Shown here piece by piece: positions 25,592 to 34,510 of a stretch of 64,000 nucleotides of DNA. Source of the DNA: Hyphomicrobiales bacterium (GTDB lineage Bacteria > Pseudomonadota > Alphaproteobacteria > Rhizobiales > Rhizobiaceae); contig UEGR01000003.1 of NCBI GenBank assembly GCA_900465685.1, forward strand, positions 238,997-302,996, written 5' to 3'. A program made the translations under genes and the position numbers. Under the pieces are notes generated by a model. The model made no database searches and was not told where the DNA came from. It was given only the letters and a program-made list of their open reading frames with translations. Position 1 is the stretch's first letter. Each line of letters begins with the position of its first letter.

Positions 25592-26824
25592 ATGGACGAG
25601 AGATGCATTATTATAGGCGCGGGCCATGCGGGCTCGCAGGCCGCAATCAGCCTTCGTCAGGAAGGCTATGCCGGAGACATTGTCCTCATCAACGATGAGG
25701 CGGATATTCCCTATCATAAGCCGCCGCTTTCCAAGTCTTATCTCAAAGCGCCGGAACATGGCGGCCTGGTGCTGCGTCCGGAAAGCGCCTATCGCGACAA
25801 CAATATCGAGATGCTGTTCGGGCATCGGGTCGAGGGCGTGTCGCCGACCGGGCGCACGGTGACCCTTGATGACGGCCGCGTGCTGAACTGGTCCGATCTG
25901 GTCTTTGCAACGGGTGCCCGCGCGCGCATTCCCGATATGCCGGGCATCGATCTTGACGGCGTGGTCACGCTGCGCCGGATGGAAGATGCGCGCCGCATTG
26001 CCGATCTGATGCCGACGATCAGCAATGTTGTGATCATCGGCGGCGGATTTATCGGGCTTGAAATGGCGCATAGCGCGCTGGCGCTCGGCAAAAACACCGT
26101 GCTGATCGAAGCAGCTCCGCGTGTTCTCGGTCGCTCGGTCGCGACGCAAATCTCCACACATGTCGAAACGCGCAGCCGCGCCGCCGGTATCACGCTGCAC
26201 ACCGGGCTTGGTGTGATAGCAATTGAGGGCGAAAACGGTCGTGTAACGGGCGTGAGGACCAGCGATGGGACCGTTTTCCCGGCGGATATAGTGGTGATCG
26301 GCACCGGCGCGCTGCCGAATGTGGAACTTGCCGCTGCCGCGGGACTGGCCATCGACAATGGCATTGTCGTGAACGACCATATGCGCACATCCGCGGACCA
26401 TGTTTACGCCATCGGCGATTGTGTGAGCTACGATCATTTCCATGCCGGTCGTCGTGTGCGGCTGGAATCGGTGCAGAATGCGACCGATCAGGCCAAGCAT
26501 GTGGCCCGCAGCATTGTCGGTCGCGCCACGCCGTTCCGCGAAGTGGCTTGGTTCTGGTCCGATCAGGGCGACATGAAGCTTCAGACGGCAGGCCTGTCGT
26601 TTGAAACCGACCGTCATATTCTGTCGGGCAATCCCGACGATAATGCCTTTTCGGTTTTCCATTTTGCCGGTGACAGGCTGGTTGCTGTCGATTCCATCAA
26701 TCGTCCGGCGGATCACATGATCGCCCGTCGTCTGCTGGCTGCCGGTATCAATCCCACGGAAACCGATATTGCGGCGGGTGCGCCCCGTTTGAAGGAACTT
26801 CTGGCCAGCGCGCCCAAATCATAA
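25592..26824 (+). CDS. Ferredoxin/rubredoxin reductase-type FAD-dependent oxidoreductase
   Basis: This 410-residue flavoprotein transfers electrons from NAD(P)H to a ferredoxin or rubredoxin. The N-terminal FAD fingerprint is IIIGAGHAGSQAA, a PYHKPPLSKSYL segment follows, the NAD fingerprint is VIIGGGFIGLEMA (about 148) and the second FAD contact is VYAIGDCV. A C-terminal reductase domain is present. GGAGG precedes the ATG. Such reductases usually serve oxygenases or P450s, but no ferredoxin or oxygenase is adjacent. The gene is divergent from the RutR-like operon and followed by a RidA gene. Confidence 0.88.
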   Translation: MDERCIIIGAGHAGSQAAISLRQEGYAGDIVLINDEADIPYHKPPLSKSYLKAPEHGGLVLRPESAYRDNNIEMLFGHRVEGVSPTGRTVTLDDGRVLNWSDLVFATGARARIPDMPGIDLDGVVTLRRMEDARRIADLMPTISNVVIIGGGFIGLEMAHSALALGKNTVLIEAAPRVLGRSVATQISTHVETRSRAAGITLHTGLGVIAIEGENGRVTGVRTSDGTVFPADIVVIGTGALPNVELAAAAGLAIDNGIVVNDHMRTSADHVYAIGDCVSYDHFHAGRRVRLESVQNATDQAKHVARSIVGRATPFREVAWFWSDQGDMKLQTAGLSFETDRHILSGNPDDNAFSVFHFAGDRLVAVDSINRPADHMIARRLLAAGINPTETDIAAGAPRLKELLASAPKS

Positions 26825-26834
26825 GGATTATTCG

Positions 26835-27224
26835 ATGAGCACTTTGCAACATTTGCTGCCCGCCGACATGGCCGCGCCTTTCGCGGCCTATAGCCACGGC
26901 GTGAAGGTGAAAGCTGGCGCCGAACTGGTATTCTGCTCGGGCCAGCTTGGCATTGCGCCGGACGGAAGCGTGCCGGAAGATGCAGGCGCGCAGGCAGAGC
27001 TTTGCTTCGAGAATATCCGCCGCATCCTGCGCGATGGCGGCATGGAGCTTTCCAATGTCGTGCGCATCAACGCGTATGTGACAGACCGTGCGCATATGCG
27101 TCCTTATATGGACGTGCGCGACCGGCTGTGTCCACACCCAGCGCCAGCGTCGACATTGATGATCGTTTCCGGCTTCACCCGCGAGGAATTCAAGGTCGAA
27201 ATCGAAGTCGTCGCAGCGCTCTGA
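26835..27224 (+). CDS. RidA-family protein (enamine/imine deaminase type)
   Basis: This 129-residue YjgF/RidA-fold protein shows AAPFAAYSHGVKVKAG and VFCSGQLG near the N-terminus and VVRINAYVTD later. The catalytic Arg of true RidA would fall in the MRPYMDVRDRLCPHP segment, followed by PASTLMIVSGF. Ten bases separate it from the ferredoxin reductase stop, so they are co-transcribed. RidA homologues such as RutC accompany pyrimidine-type catabolism, which agrees with the RutR-like operator next door. An imine-hydrolysing role is inferred. Confidence 0.82.
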   Translation: MSTLQHLLPADMAAPFAAYSHGVKVKAGAELVFCSGQLGIAPDGSVPEDAGAQAELCFENIRRILRDGGMELSNVVRINAYVTDRAHMRPYMDVRDRLCPHPAPASTLMIVSGFTREEFKVEIEVVAAL

Positions 27225-27242
27225 TTCTTTACGCGTGACAAG

Positions 27243-27257
27243 AAGGCGTATCGCCTT
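27243..27257 (+). other. Small hairpin between ridA-type and MFS genes
   Basis: AAGGCG-TAT-CGCCTT is a six-base stem with a three-base loop. It lacks a T-run and is probably an internal processing or attenuation element. Confidence 0.3.
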
Positions 27258-27313
27258 TGCCTGAAATGGGTGGTAGGTTTGCACAGCATTCTCCACTCCC
27301 TTCAGGCCTGTTC

Positions 27314-28537
27314 ATGTCAGAATTTCAGTCTTCCGCTGCGATGCGGGAACCTTCGCCGCGCTCGTCCGAGCGTATGGCGGAACTCGCGCTTGCCATTGGC
27401 GGTTTCGGCATCGGCACCGGTGAATTCGCCATCATGGCGCTTTTGCCGGATATTGCCCGCGATCTCAATGTATCGATCCCGCAGGGCGGGCATCTCATCA
27501 GTTCCTATGCGCTGGGCGTGCTGATCGGCGCGCCGGTTCTGGCGGTCATTGGTGCGAAGCTCGACCGGCGCAAGCTGCTTTTCCTGCTGATGGGCCTCTT
27601 TGCCTTCGGCAATCTCGCCAGCGCTTTCATGCAGGACTATTCCAGTCTTTATATGATGCGCTTCATCGCAGGCTTTCCGCATGGCGCTTATTTCGGCGTT
27701 GCATCGCTGGTTGCCGCATCGCTGGCCGAGCCGGGCAAGCGCGCGCAGGCGGTAGGGCGTGTGATGATGGGTCTGACGATTGCCACACTGTGCGGCACGC
27801 CGCTGGCGACATGGCTGGGGCAGGTGGCTGGTTGGCGCGCCATGTTCGGCTCTGTCGGCCTGATTGCCATTCTGACGATGGTGATGGTGACGCTTTATGT
27901 ACCCAGGCTGCCCGCAGCTGAAGGCGCGTCGCCGCTGCGTGAACTGGGTGCGCTGCGCCGCAGGCAGGTGCTGCTCACGCTTGCCATTGGCGCCATCGGC
28001 ACCGGCGGGCTGTTCTCCGTCTTCTCTTATGTCGCCGCCACCGTGACGGAGGTTTCGCATATCGATGTGAAATGGATGCCGCTGGTCTTCGTCATGTTTG
28101 GTCTCGGCATGGTGCTGGGCAATATTGTCGGCTCCCGGCTGACTGACCGTTCCGTCATGGGAACCGTCGGGATCGTGCTGCTTTACGACATGGCGGTGAT
28201 GCTGGCCTTCCCGCTGCTGATGCAGCATCCACTCACTGCTTTCCTCAATGTGCTTCTGGTCGGTGGTGGCTTCGCGCTGGTGCCTGCACTGCAAACCCGT
28301 CTGATGGACGTGGCCGCCGATGCACAGACGCTTGCAGCGGCGCTCAACCATTCAGCGCTCAATCTGGCCAATGCACTCGGCGCATGGCTCGGCGGTTTAG
28401 CGATAGCATGGGGCTATGGCTGGACATCGACCGGTACGGTCGGCGCGCTGTTGGCTCTGGCCGGTTTGGTTGTGTTCGGAATTTCGATGCTGCTGGATCG
28501 GGGCACGGCGACGACGCTTGCCTCGCAGGAAGGCTGA
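27314..28537 (+). CDS. MFS transporter (AraJ/DHA1-like)
   Basis: This 407-residue inner-membrane transporter has 12 predicted helices. The first, with GGFGIGTGEFAIMALLPDIARDL, is typical of the arabinose/sugar-efflux and drug-efflux DHA1 branch. The conserved loop GAKLDRRKLL lies between helices 2 and 3. It probably exports a metabolite or toxic analogue. ATG at 27314 is preferred to TTG at 27257 because it gives a family-like N-terminus, although the ribosome-binding site is weak. Confidence 0.8.
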   Translation: MSEFQSSAAMREPSPRSSERMAELALAIGGFGIGTGEFAIMALLPDIARDLNVSIPQGGHLISSYALGVLIGAPVLAVIGAKLDRRKLLFLLMGLFAFGNLASAFMQDYSSLYMMRFIAGFPHGAYFGVASLVAASLAEPGKRAQAVGRVMMGLTIATLCGTPLATWLGQVAGWRAMFGSVGLIAILTMVMVTLYVPRLPAAEGASPLRELGALRRRQVLLTLAIGAIGTGGLFSVFSYVAATVTEVSHIDVKWMPLVFVMFGLGMVLGNIVGSRLTDRSVMGTVGIVLLYDMAVMLAFPLLMQHPLTAFLNVLLVGGGFALVPALQTRLMDVAADAQTLAAALNHSALNLANALGAWLGGLAIAWGYGWTSTGTVGALLALAGLVVFGISMLLDRGTATTLASQEG

Positions 28538-28560
28538 CCGGCCATCCAAGCGGTCCGTAA

Positions 28561-28690
28561 AAACAAAAACACCCGTCGCGGGAGGAGCGACGGGTGCTTA
28601 TGGGGAAGACCGGACAATGGGGGGAGGAGGACGTCCGGTCTTTGATCGCCAGGGAAAAATGGGAGGAGGAAACCCCGGCGATAACTTGTT
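28561..28690 (-). ncRNA. Three-hairpin anti-Shine-Dalgarno small RNA, alpha-r14-like
   Basis: On the minus strand three successive hairpins appear. ATCGCC/GGCGAT arms are at 28682-28677 and 28650-28645; AAGACCGGAC/GTCCGGTCTT arms at 28642-28633 and 28615-28606; CACCCGTCGC/GCGACGGGTG arms at 28596-28587 and 28579-28570. Each displays TCCTCC(C) in its loop, and the third is followed by TTTTTGTTTTT, an intrinsic terminator. This matches the alpha-r14 family of Rhizobiales trans-acting RNAs, whose loops carry CCUCCUCCC. The 5' end is not determined. The family name is from memory of the architecture and not a search. Confidence 0.82.
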
Positions 28691-28751
28691 TGAGCAATTG
28701 AATGCTCTGGAAACCATAAGGACCGCGCGGTTATGAGGTCGCGATCCTGAA

Positions 28752-28769
28752 AGAAGGCTGGTGCCTTCT
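28752..28769 (-). terminator. Hairpin downstream of the DUF1127 gene
   Basis: AGAAGGC-loop-GCCTTCT on the minus strand is followed by a short T-run (TTTC). It lies 20 bases beyond the stop codon and is probably the terminator of the small gene. Confidence 0.5.
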
Positions 28770-28789
28770 GGTGGCGCTTTTCCCGCTGA

Positions 28790-28936
28790 TTAGCGAGCAG
28801 CAGCCTTGCGTGCGACGAACGGAATTTCCGAAGGCAGGATGCCGAGGTCGTTCAGTTCACGTGGGCTCAGGCGGCTCAGTTCGTTTACGGTTGTACGGTA
28901 ACGGCGCCAGTTGTTGTACGAGCGGATCAGGTTCAT
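28790..28936 (-). CDS. DUF1127 small basic protein
   Basis: This 48-residue protein runs from MNLIRSYNNWRRYRTTVNEL to a C-terminus of FVARKAAAR. The central LSRLSPRELNDLGILPSEIPF is the DUF1127 core (ReLxDLGI). AGGTGAG sits upstream of the ATG. Short DUF1127 proteins in Agrobacterium and Rhodobacter have been linked to phosphate, small-RNA and stress physiology, some acting with RNA. Here the gene ends about 100 bases upstream of a same-strand anti-SD small RNA. Such pairing is notable because Rhodobacter CcsR RNAs with CUCCUCC loops are processed from a DUF1127-containing message. Confidence 0.9.
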   Translation of the reverse strand: MNLIRSYNNWRRYRTTVNELSRLSPRELNDLGILPSEIPFVARKAAAR

Positions 28937-29359
28937 TTCTCTCACCTAGTAAAATCTATCTCTCTGTGTTGCAAACAGCATATAGGCTTGTGCGTTCTGA
29001 AAAAGGAGAGCCAGATTTGCATAGCTGATGTGCAATTAAGCTTGGAGATTGCATGTTTTTTACGCAGATCGGTCATTATGTTATCACAATTGCCGTTCTC
29101 CATGGCCAAATCACCATTTTTGAGAGTCTGAATGGCCTCCATCGCTATCATTTTCCGCATAGCTAGTGAAAACCTCCGATTTATACATGCATGATGGCCA
29201 ATCCTCGGGTGGTTGGCGAGGCGGCTCAAGTTTTGTCGCAAAAGTTCTGGAATTTGTCGGTTGAAGACCACAATTCTACATGACTCCCAAAGCGGATTGA
29301 GCTAAGGGATTTGTGTCGGGTGCCGAAGCATGCGTTTTACAAATGCTTTTTCACTGTCT
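28937..29359. other. Intergenic region between DUF1127 gene and glycine riboswitch
   Basis: About 420 bases without a convincing gene. TGCAAT (29031-29036) and ATTGCA (29048-29053) followed by TGTTTTTT could be a weak rightward terminator. A 109-residue leftward frame covers most of the region but has no family resemblance or ribosome-binding support. The promoters of the DUF1127 gene and of gcvTHP must lie here. Confidence 0.5.
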
Positions 29360-29526
29360 GTCTGCGGGAGAGCGCCAATTGGCCGCCGAAGGGGAAATCG
29401 CCCGAAATCTCTCAGGTACAAGGAACCGCAGACGGGTAAGACAACTCTGGAAAGTCGGGGGAAACTCCGCGCCGAAGGTGTAAGTATAGCGCTTTGCTAT
29501 GCGAGTCTCTCAGGCCTGAGACAGAG
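29360..29526 (+). promoter_or_regulatory. Tandem glycine riboswitch upstream of gcvT
   Basis: Aptamer 1 is closed by a P1 of GTCTGCGG (29360-29367) with CCGCAGAC (29426-29433). It contains GGGAGAG, GCCGAAGGGG and the CTCTCAGG core. Aptamer 2 is closed by CTCTG (29445-29449) with CAGAG (29522-29526) and contains GCCGAAGG and CTCTCAGG again. The two are joined by a short linker, as in cooperative glycine riboswitches. A small CCGCA-TTT-TGCGG-like hairpin then precedes the GGAG of gcvT. Glycine is expected to turn expression on. Confidence 0.92.
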
Positions 29527-29580
29527 GGGCACGAAGCTACCGCATTTTGCGGAAGGCACACGTGCGACTCTGGAGTTGTT

Positions 29581-30687
29581 ATGGGCGATACCGCACATTT
29601 GAATACCCTGCCTTTGCAGGATTTGCATGAACAGGCTGGCGCGCGCTTCGGCGGCTTTGCAGGCTGGAACATGCCGATCACCTATCCGCTGGGCGTTATG
29701 AAGGAGCATCTTCATACGCGTGACCATGCGGGCCTTTTTGACATTTCCCACATGAAGCTGGTCGAAGTCTCCGGCAGCGATGCTGCGGCACTTCTGGCGG
29801 AAACCTGCCCGCTCGATCCGACGGTGCTGAAGACCGGCCAGTCGAAATATACTTTCTTCCTCAATGACAAGGGCGGCATTCTCGACGATCTCATCGTCAC
29901 GCGCCTCGGCGAAGACCGCTTCATGGTCGTCGCCAATGCAGGCAATGCCGATGCCGACATTGAGCATCTGAATGAAGCCGCATCCGGCAAGCAGGTCACG
30001 GTCAATCCGCTCGACCGCGTATTCCTCGCCATTCAGGGCCCGGAAGCCGAAAGTGTTATCGTCGATGCCGGTCTTGCCGGCGCTGCTGATCTCGCCTTCA
30101 TGAGCGGCTTTGAGCCCAAGCAGGGCTGGTTCATGACCCGCTCGGGTTATACTGGCGAAGACGGTTTTGAAATCGGCCTGCCTGCCGATGAGGCGCGTGC
30201 GCTGGCAACCAAGCTTCTCGCCGACGAACGTGTTGCGTGGATCGGCCTTGCCGCCCGCGACAGCTTGCGCCTTGAAGCCGGGCTTTGCCTGCACGGTCAG
30301 GACATTACGCCCGAAACCGACCCGGTTTCCGCTGGTCTGACCTGGGCCATCACCAAGCCTGTGCGCGAGAAGGCTGCCTTCAACGGCGCCAAGCCAGTGC
30401 TGGATACTATTGCCAAGGGTGCGAGCGCCAAGCGCGTCGGCCTCAAGCCGGAAGGTCGCCAGCCGGTACGCGGCGGCGCAGACCTGTTCGATGAAAGCGG
30501 CCGCCAGATCGGCACGGTCACATCGGGCGGTTTCGGTCCTTCCGCCGGTTTCCCGGTTGCCATGGGTTATGTCGAGGCCAGCCTCGCTACACCCGGCACA
30601 CGTGTTTTCGCTGACGTTCGCGGCAACAAGGTTCCCGTTGACGTTTCGGCGCTTCCCTTCACACCGCATCGCTATCGCAAAGGATAA
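29581..30687 (+). CDS. gcvT: Aminomethyltransferase, glycine cleavage T-protein
   Basis: This 368-residue T-protein moves the methylene group from the lipoyl arm of GcvH to tetrahydrofolate and releases ammonia. It shows [17 protein letters not shown], the HLGDMSHM-equivalent [24 protein letters not shown] and [12 protein letters not shown], and its length is typical. ATG at 29581 follows TGGAG and starts directly after the riboswitch. An upstream in-frame Met lies inside the riboswitch and is rejected. It forms an operon with gcvH and gcvP. Confidence 0.96.
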   Translation: MGDTAHLNTLPLQDLHEQAGARFGGFAGWNMPITYPLGVMKEHLHTRDHAGLFDISHMKLVEVSGSDAAALLAETCPLDPTVLKTGQSKYTFFLNDKGGILDDLIVTRLGEDRFMVVANAGNADADIEHLNEAASGKQVTVNPLDRVFLAIQGPEAESVIVDAGLAGAADLAFMSGFEPKQGWFMTRSGYTGEDGFEIGLPADEARALATKLLADERVAWIGLAARDSLRLEAGLCLHGQDITPETDPVSAGLTWAITKPVREKAAFNGAKPVLDTIAKGASAKRVGLKPEGRQPVRGGADLFDESGRQIGTVTSGGFGPSAGFPVAMGYVEASLATPGTRVFADVRGNKVPVDVSALPFTPHRYRKG

Positions 30688-30692
30688 TTTCC

Positions 30693-31061
30693 ATGGCCAA
30701 AATCCTGTTCACCGAAGATCACGAGTGGATCAGCGTCGAAAACGGCGTCGCCACTGTCGGCATTACGATCCACGCACAGGAACAGCTGGGCGACCTCGTT
30801 TTCGTCGAGCTGCCGGAAGTCGGCCGCACCGCCTCCAAGGGGGAGGGCATCGTGGTTGTGGAATCGGTCAAGGCCGCTTCCGACGTTTATGCGCCGGTTG
30901 ACGGCGAAGTGGTGGAAGTCAACGAAGCCGTATCGTCCGATCCGGCTCTGATCAATCAGGCTGCCGAAGGCGATGGCTGGCTGTTCAAGCTGAAGCTTTC
31001 GGATGAAGGCCAGCTTTCCGGTCTCCTCGACAAGGCCGGTTACGACGCACTGGTAGGATAA
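30693..31061 (+). CDS. gcvH: Glycine cleavage system H-protein
   Basis: This 122-residue lipoyl carrier protein shuttles the aminomethyl group between P-, T- and L-proteins. The lipoylated Lys is K60 in [33 protein letters not shown] at the N-terminus is characteristic. Five bases separate it from gcvT and four from gcvP. Confidence 0.97.
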   Translation: MAKILFTEDHEWISVENGVATVGITIHAQEQLGDLVFVELPEVGRTASKGEGIVVVESVKAASDVYAPVDGEVVEVNEAVSSDPALINQAAEGDGWLFKLKLSDEGQLSGLLDKAGYDALVG

Positions 31062-31065
31062 AGCG

Positions 31066-33879
31066 ATGACCCAGCAGGTTCTTCCCTTTGTTGCCCGTCA
31101 TATCGGGCCAAGAGTTGAAGACGAGCGCGCCATGCTGGCCGCGCTCGGCCTTCCTTCGATGGAAACCCTCATCACGCAGGCTGTTCCGGCATCCATTCGC
31201 CTCAACCGCGCGCTCGATCTGCCAGCGCCCTTGAGCGAACATGCGGCACTGGCCGAACTGAATGAAATCATGGGCCGCAACGTGGTGAAGAAGAGCTTCA
31301 TCGGTACGGGCTATCATGGTGTGCACACGCCGCCGGTGATCCAGCGCAACCTGTTTGAAAATCCGGCCTGGTACACGGCTTATACGCCGTACCAGTCGGA
31401 AATCAGCCAGGGTCGTCTGGAACTGCTGTTCCACTTCCAGACGCTTGTTGCCGAACTGACCGGCTTGCCGGTGGCTTGCGCTTCGCTGCTCGATGAAGCA
31501 ACCGCTGTTGCGGAAGCCGTGGGCGTTGCCTGCCGTCATCATCGCGACAAGCGCAGCCGTGTGCTTCTGGCTGGCGATCTGCATCCGCAGACCGTCGATG
31601 TCGTCAATACGCGCGCCGAGCCGCTCGGCTGGCTGGTTGAAGCTGGCAGCACGGTCGATGACAACACCGCTGCAGTCGTCGTGCCGTGGCCGGATACCAA
31701 GGGCGTTTATGGTGACTTCTCCGGCGTTATTGCCGATGCAAAAGCCAAGGGCGCGCTGGTTATCGCCGTTGCCGATCCGCTGGCGCTGACCATCATGGAA
31801 GCCCCTGCCAAGTGGGGTGCGGACATGGCTGTCGGTTCCATGCAGCGTTACGGCGTGCCGATGGGTTTTGGCGGCCCACATGCCGCTTATCTCGCTGTGT
31901 CCGAGCTGCTCACCCGCATCATTCCGGGCCGCATTGTCGGCCAGTCGGTCGATGCACATGGCCGCGCGGCCTATCGTCTGGCGCTGCAGACCCGCGAACA
32001 GCATATCCGTCGCGACAAGGCGACTTCGAATATCTGCACCGCGCAGGCGCTGCTCGCCAATATGGCGGTGTCCTATGCCATCTGGCATGGTCCGGCTGGC
32101 TTGCAGGCAATTGCAACGCGCATTGCCGGTCTTGCTGCCCGCTTCGCCGCTGGCCTCAAGGCCGCTGGCGTCGAAATTGCCGGTGACAGCCTGTTCGATA
32201 CGGTTTCGGTCAAGGTGGCTGGCAAGGCTGCGAAGATCGCCGACGAAGCCGACAAGGGCGGTCGTCTGCTGCGTATTATCGATGCTGACACGGTTGGCGT
32301 GACTTTTGATGAAACCTCGACCGAAGACGATCTGGCTGCACTGGCTGTTCTGTTCGGCGCGAAGGCTGTCGAAGGCGATGCGGTTCTCGTTCCGGGCGAC
32401 GCGCGCGGTGAGGGCTTCCTGACGCAGGATGTATTCCATTCGCACCGTTCGGAAACCGAGATGATGCGTTTCCTGCGTCGTCTGGCCGACAAGGATCTGG
32501 CGCTTGACCGCGCAATGATCCCGCTCGGTTCCTGCACTATGAAGCTCAATGCGGCGGCAGAAATGATGCCGGTGAGCTGGAACACGGTGGCCAATCTGCA
32601 TCCCTTCGCACCTGCGGCACAGACCGAAGGCTATGCGAAGATGACGGCTGATGTCGAAGCATGGCTTTGCGAAATCACCGGCTTTGCAGGTGTTTCGCTG
32701 CAGCCGAATGCAGGCAGCCAGGGCGAATATGCCGGTCTTTTGGCCATTCGCCACTATCACCAGTCGCGTGGCGAAGGTCATCGCAACATCTGCCTGATCC
32801 CGTCGTCTGCGCATGGCACCAATCCGGCCAGCGCCTCGATGGCAGGCATGAGCGTTGTCGTGGTCAATTGCCGTCCGGATGGCGATATCGATATCGACGA
32901 TCTCAAGGCCAAGGCCGAGAAGCATCGCGATAATCTCGCCGCCTTCATGATCACCTATCCGTCGACCTATGGCGTGTTCGAAGAAGGCATCAAGGCTTTC
33001 TGCGAAATCGTCCATGACAATGGTGGTCAGGTCTATTTCGACGGCGCAAACCTCAATGCGCTTGTTGGCCTTGCGCGCCCTTGTGATATCGGCGCCGATG
33101 TCTGCCACATGAACCTGCACAAGACCTTCTGCATTCCGCATGGCGGCGGTGGTCCAGGTGTCGGTCCGATTGGCGTAGCAAAGCATCTGGTGCCTTATCT
33201 GCCGGGTCATGTCGACCTCGGTTCCAAGCACGCTGTTTCGGCTGCACCGTTCGGCAGCGCGTCCATTCTGGTCATCACGTGGATGTATATCCGCATGATG
33301 GGTGGCGCGGGTCTGAAAAAGGCGACTGAAGCCGCGATCCTCAACGCCAACTATATCGCGCATCGTTTGAAGGACGCTTATCCGATCCTTTACACAGGCG
33401 CGCATGATCGCGTGGCGCATGAGTGCATCGTGGATACGCGTGTTCTGAAAGATAGCGCGGGCGTGACCGTGGAAGACGTGGCCAAGCGCCTCATCGACTA
33501 TGGTTTCCATGCGCCGACCATGTCGTGGCCGGTCGCTGGTACGCTGATGATCGAGCCGACGGAATCCGAGCCGAAGTCGGAAATCGATCGTCTTTGCGAT
33601 GCGATGATTGCCATTGCAGGCGAAGCGAAGAAGATTGCCGATGGCGTTTGGCCGCAGGATGACAATCCGCTCGCCAATGCACCGCATACGGCAGGCGATA
33701 CGCTGGCCAGCGAATGGATGCATCCTTACACCCGGGAGGAAGCGGTTTTCCCGGCGATTGCCCTCGGTGGCGAATTCGACGCGACGGCAAAATACTGGCC
33801 GCCAGTCAGCCGCGTGGACAATGTCGGCGGCGACAGAAACCTCATCTGCTCTTGCCCACCAGTTGCAGCCTATGGTTGA
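31066..33879 (+). CDS. gcvP: Glycine dehydrogenase (decarboxylating), P-protein
   Basis: This 937-residue full-length fused P-protein decarboxylates glycine and loads GcvH. The PLP Lys is about residue 686 in [32 protein letters not shown] and [16 protein letters not shown] are also diagnostic. The C-terminus ends in [15 protein letters not shown] decayed partial copy of the last part of this gene lies downstream at 34238-34352. The L-protein gene is not in the window. Confidence 0.97.
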   Translation: MTQQVLPFVARHIGPRVEDERAMLAALGLPSMETLITQAVPASIRLNRALDLPAPLSEHAALAELNEIMGRNVVKKSFIGTGYHGVHTPPVIQRNLFENPAWYTAYTPYQSEISQGRLELLFHFQTLVAELTGLPVACASLLDEATAVAEAVGVACRHHRDKRSRVLLAGDLHPQTVDVVNTRAEPLGWLVEAGSTVDDNTAAVVVPWPDTKGVYGDFSGVIADAKAKGALVIAVADPLALTIMEAPAKWGADMAVGSMQRYGVPMGFGGPHAAYLAVSELLTRIIPGRIVGQSVDAHGRAAYRLALQTREQHIRRDKATSNICTAQALLANMAVSYAIWHGPAGLQAIATRIAGLAARFAAGLKAAGVEIAGDSLFDTVSVKVAGKAAKIADEADKGGRLLRIIDADTVGVTFDETSTEDDLAALAVLFGAKAVEGDAVLVPGDARGEGFLTQDVFHSHRSETEMMRFLRRLADKDLALDRAMIPLGSCTMKLNAAAEMMPVSWNTVANLHPFAPAAQTEGYAKMTADVEAWLCEITGFAGVSLQPNAGSQGEYAGLLAIRHYHQSRGEGHRNICLIPSSAHGTNPASASMAGMSVVVVNCRPDGDIDIDDLKAKAEKHRDNLAAFMITYPSTYGVFEEGIKAFCEIVHDNGGQVYFDGANLNALVGLARPCDIGADVCHMNLHKTFCIPHGGGGPGVGPIGVAKHLVPYLPGHVDLGSKHAVSAAPFGSASILVITWMYIRMMGGAGLKKATEAAILNANYIAHRLKDAYPILYTGAHDRVAHECIVDTRVLKDSAGVTVEDVAKRLIDYGFHAPTMSWPVAGTLMIEPTESEPKSEIDRLCDAMIAIAGEAKKIADGVWPQDDNPLANAPHTAGDTLASEWMHPYTREEAVFPAIALGGEFDATAKYWPPVSRVDNVGGDRNLICSCPPVAAYG

Positions 33880-33904
33880 TTGCCGGTCTGGCCATTGAAA
33901 ATGC

Positions 33905-33934
33905 AAAAGCGCCGCGGAAACGCGGCGCTTTTTT
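33905..33934 (+). terminator. Intrinsic terminator of gcvTHP
   Basis: GCGCCGCG-GAAA-CGCGGCGC with an A-run before and TTTTTT after forms a strong hairpin 26 bases past the gcvP stop. A degenerate relative is at about 34364-34400, as part of the local duplication. Confidence 0.92.
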
Positions 33935-34038
33935 AATGGCAATATCTTTATTGTAACTTGGGATTTCGCGTGCGGTGCGAGTTGGCGCATATATTCAACG
34001 TGTTGAATGATGTATAATATCGATCATACGGAGAATTT

Positions 34039-34212
34039 GTGAAGTTTATTGTCTCGATAGCGTTGGCCTCTTTTACTTATACTGGATTTGCCTCAATTGA
34101 ATCGCAAGCTGAAGTCTCGCCCAATGAGCCTGATGCTGCAGCACAATGTTGGTGGGAGGGTGCGCCTCCTAAACGTTGTTGCATAGACTCTTATGGAAAT
34201 CATACATGCTGA
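34039..34212 (+). CDS. Small secreted cysteine-rich peptide, copy 1
   Basis: This 57-residue precursor starts with GTG (GGAG five bases upstream). Residues 1-25 (MKFIVSIALASFTYTGFAS...) look like a signal peptide. The mature part has four Cys at 37, 47, 48 and 57 in the pattern C-x9-CC-x8-C, with a shared core CC-[IL]-D-x-Y-G. Copy 2 at 34511 has the same length and exactly the same Cys spacing. Two intramolecular disulfides are likely after export. Base composition is more AT-rich than the neighbours. I do not recognise the family. It could be a small toxin-like, metal-binding or envelope peptide. Confidence 0.7.
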   Translation: MKFIVSIALASFTYTGFASIESQAEVSPNEPDAAAQCWWEGAPPKRCCIDSYGNHTC

Positions 34213-34237
34213 CCGTGTCGTAGCGGTTTGGGGGTAG

Positions 34238-34352
34238 GCTGATGATTGAGCCGACGGAATCCGAATACCGGCCGCCGGTCAGCCGTGTGGACAATGTCGG
34301 CGGCGGCAGAAACCTCATCTGCTCCTGCTCAACAGGCGCAGCCTATAGTTGA
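34238..34352 (+). pseudogene. Remnant of a duplicated gcvP 3' end
   Basis: 34238-34264 matches gcvP 33543-33569 with one mismatch. 34264-34352 matches gcvP 33791-33879 at about 89% identity without gaps. The 222 bases between are deleted in frame. An ATG at 34242 would give 36 residues ending in the GcvP-like tail [14 protein letters not shown]. It is best read as the decayed edge of a tandem duplication that also copied the cysteine-rich peptide gene. Confidence 0.85.
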
Positions 34353-34510
34353 TATAAATTTGGCTTAACTAAAAAAGGCTTCTCCGAAGTGTGGCGCCTT
34401 TCTGTGTAGTAATATAATTATTTGTTATTGGGATTTTACAAAAATGATAATTTTTAACATTAATACGCATGTACTCTATTAATGAGTACTTTAAAAATGG
34501 AGAAGTATAT

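Noticed and set aside
28942-29271. 109-codon leftward frame upstream of the DUF1127 gene
   Set aside because: No Shine-Dalgarno, no domain and a composition unlike a protein. The region more likely carries promoters.
30985-33990. 1001-codon open frame opposite gcvP
   Set aside because: It is fully antisense to an unmistakable gcvP, has basic low-information composition and no family resemblance. It is a by-product of GC-rich codon use.
34242-34352. 36-codon gene in the gcvP remnant
   Set aside because: It is homologous to the tail of GcvP only and lacks the active-site region. It is treated as a pseudogene, although its conservation is noted as a finding.
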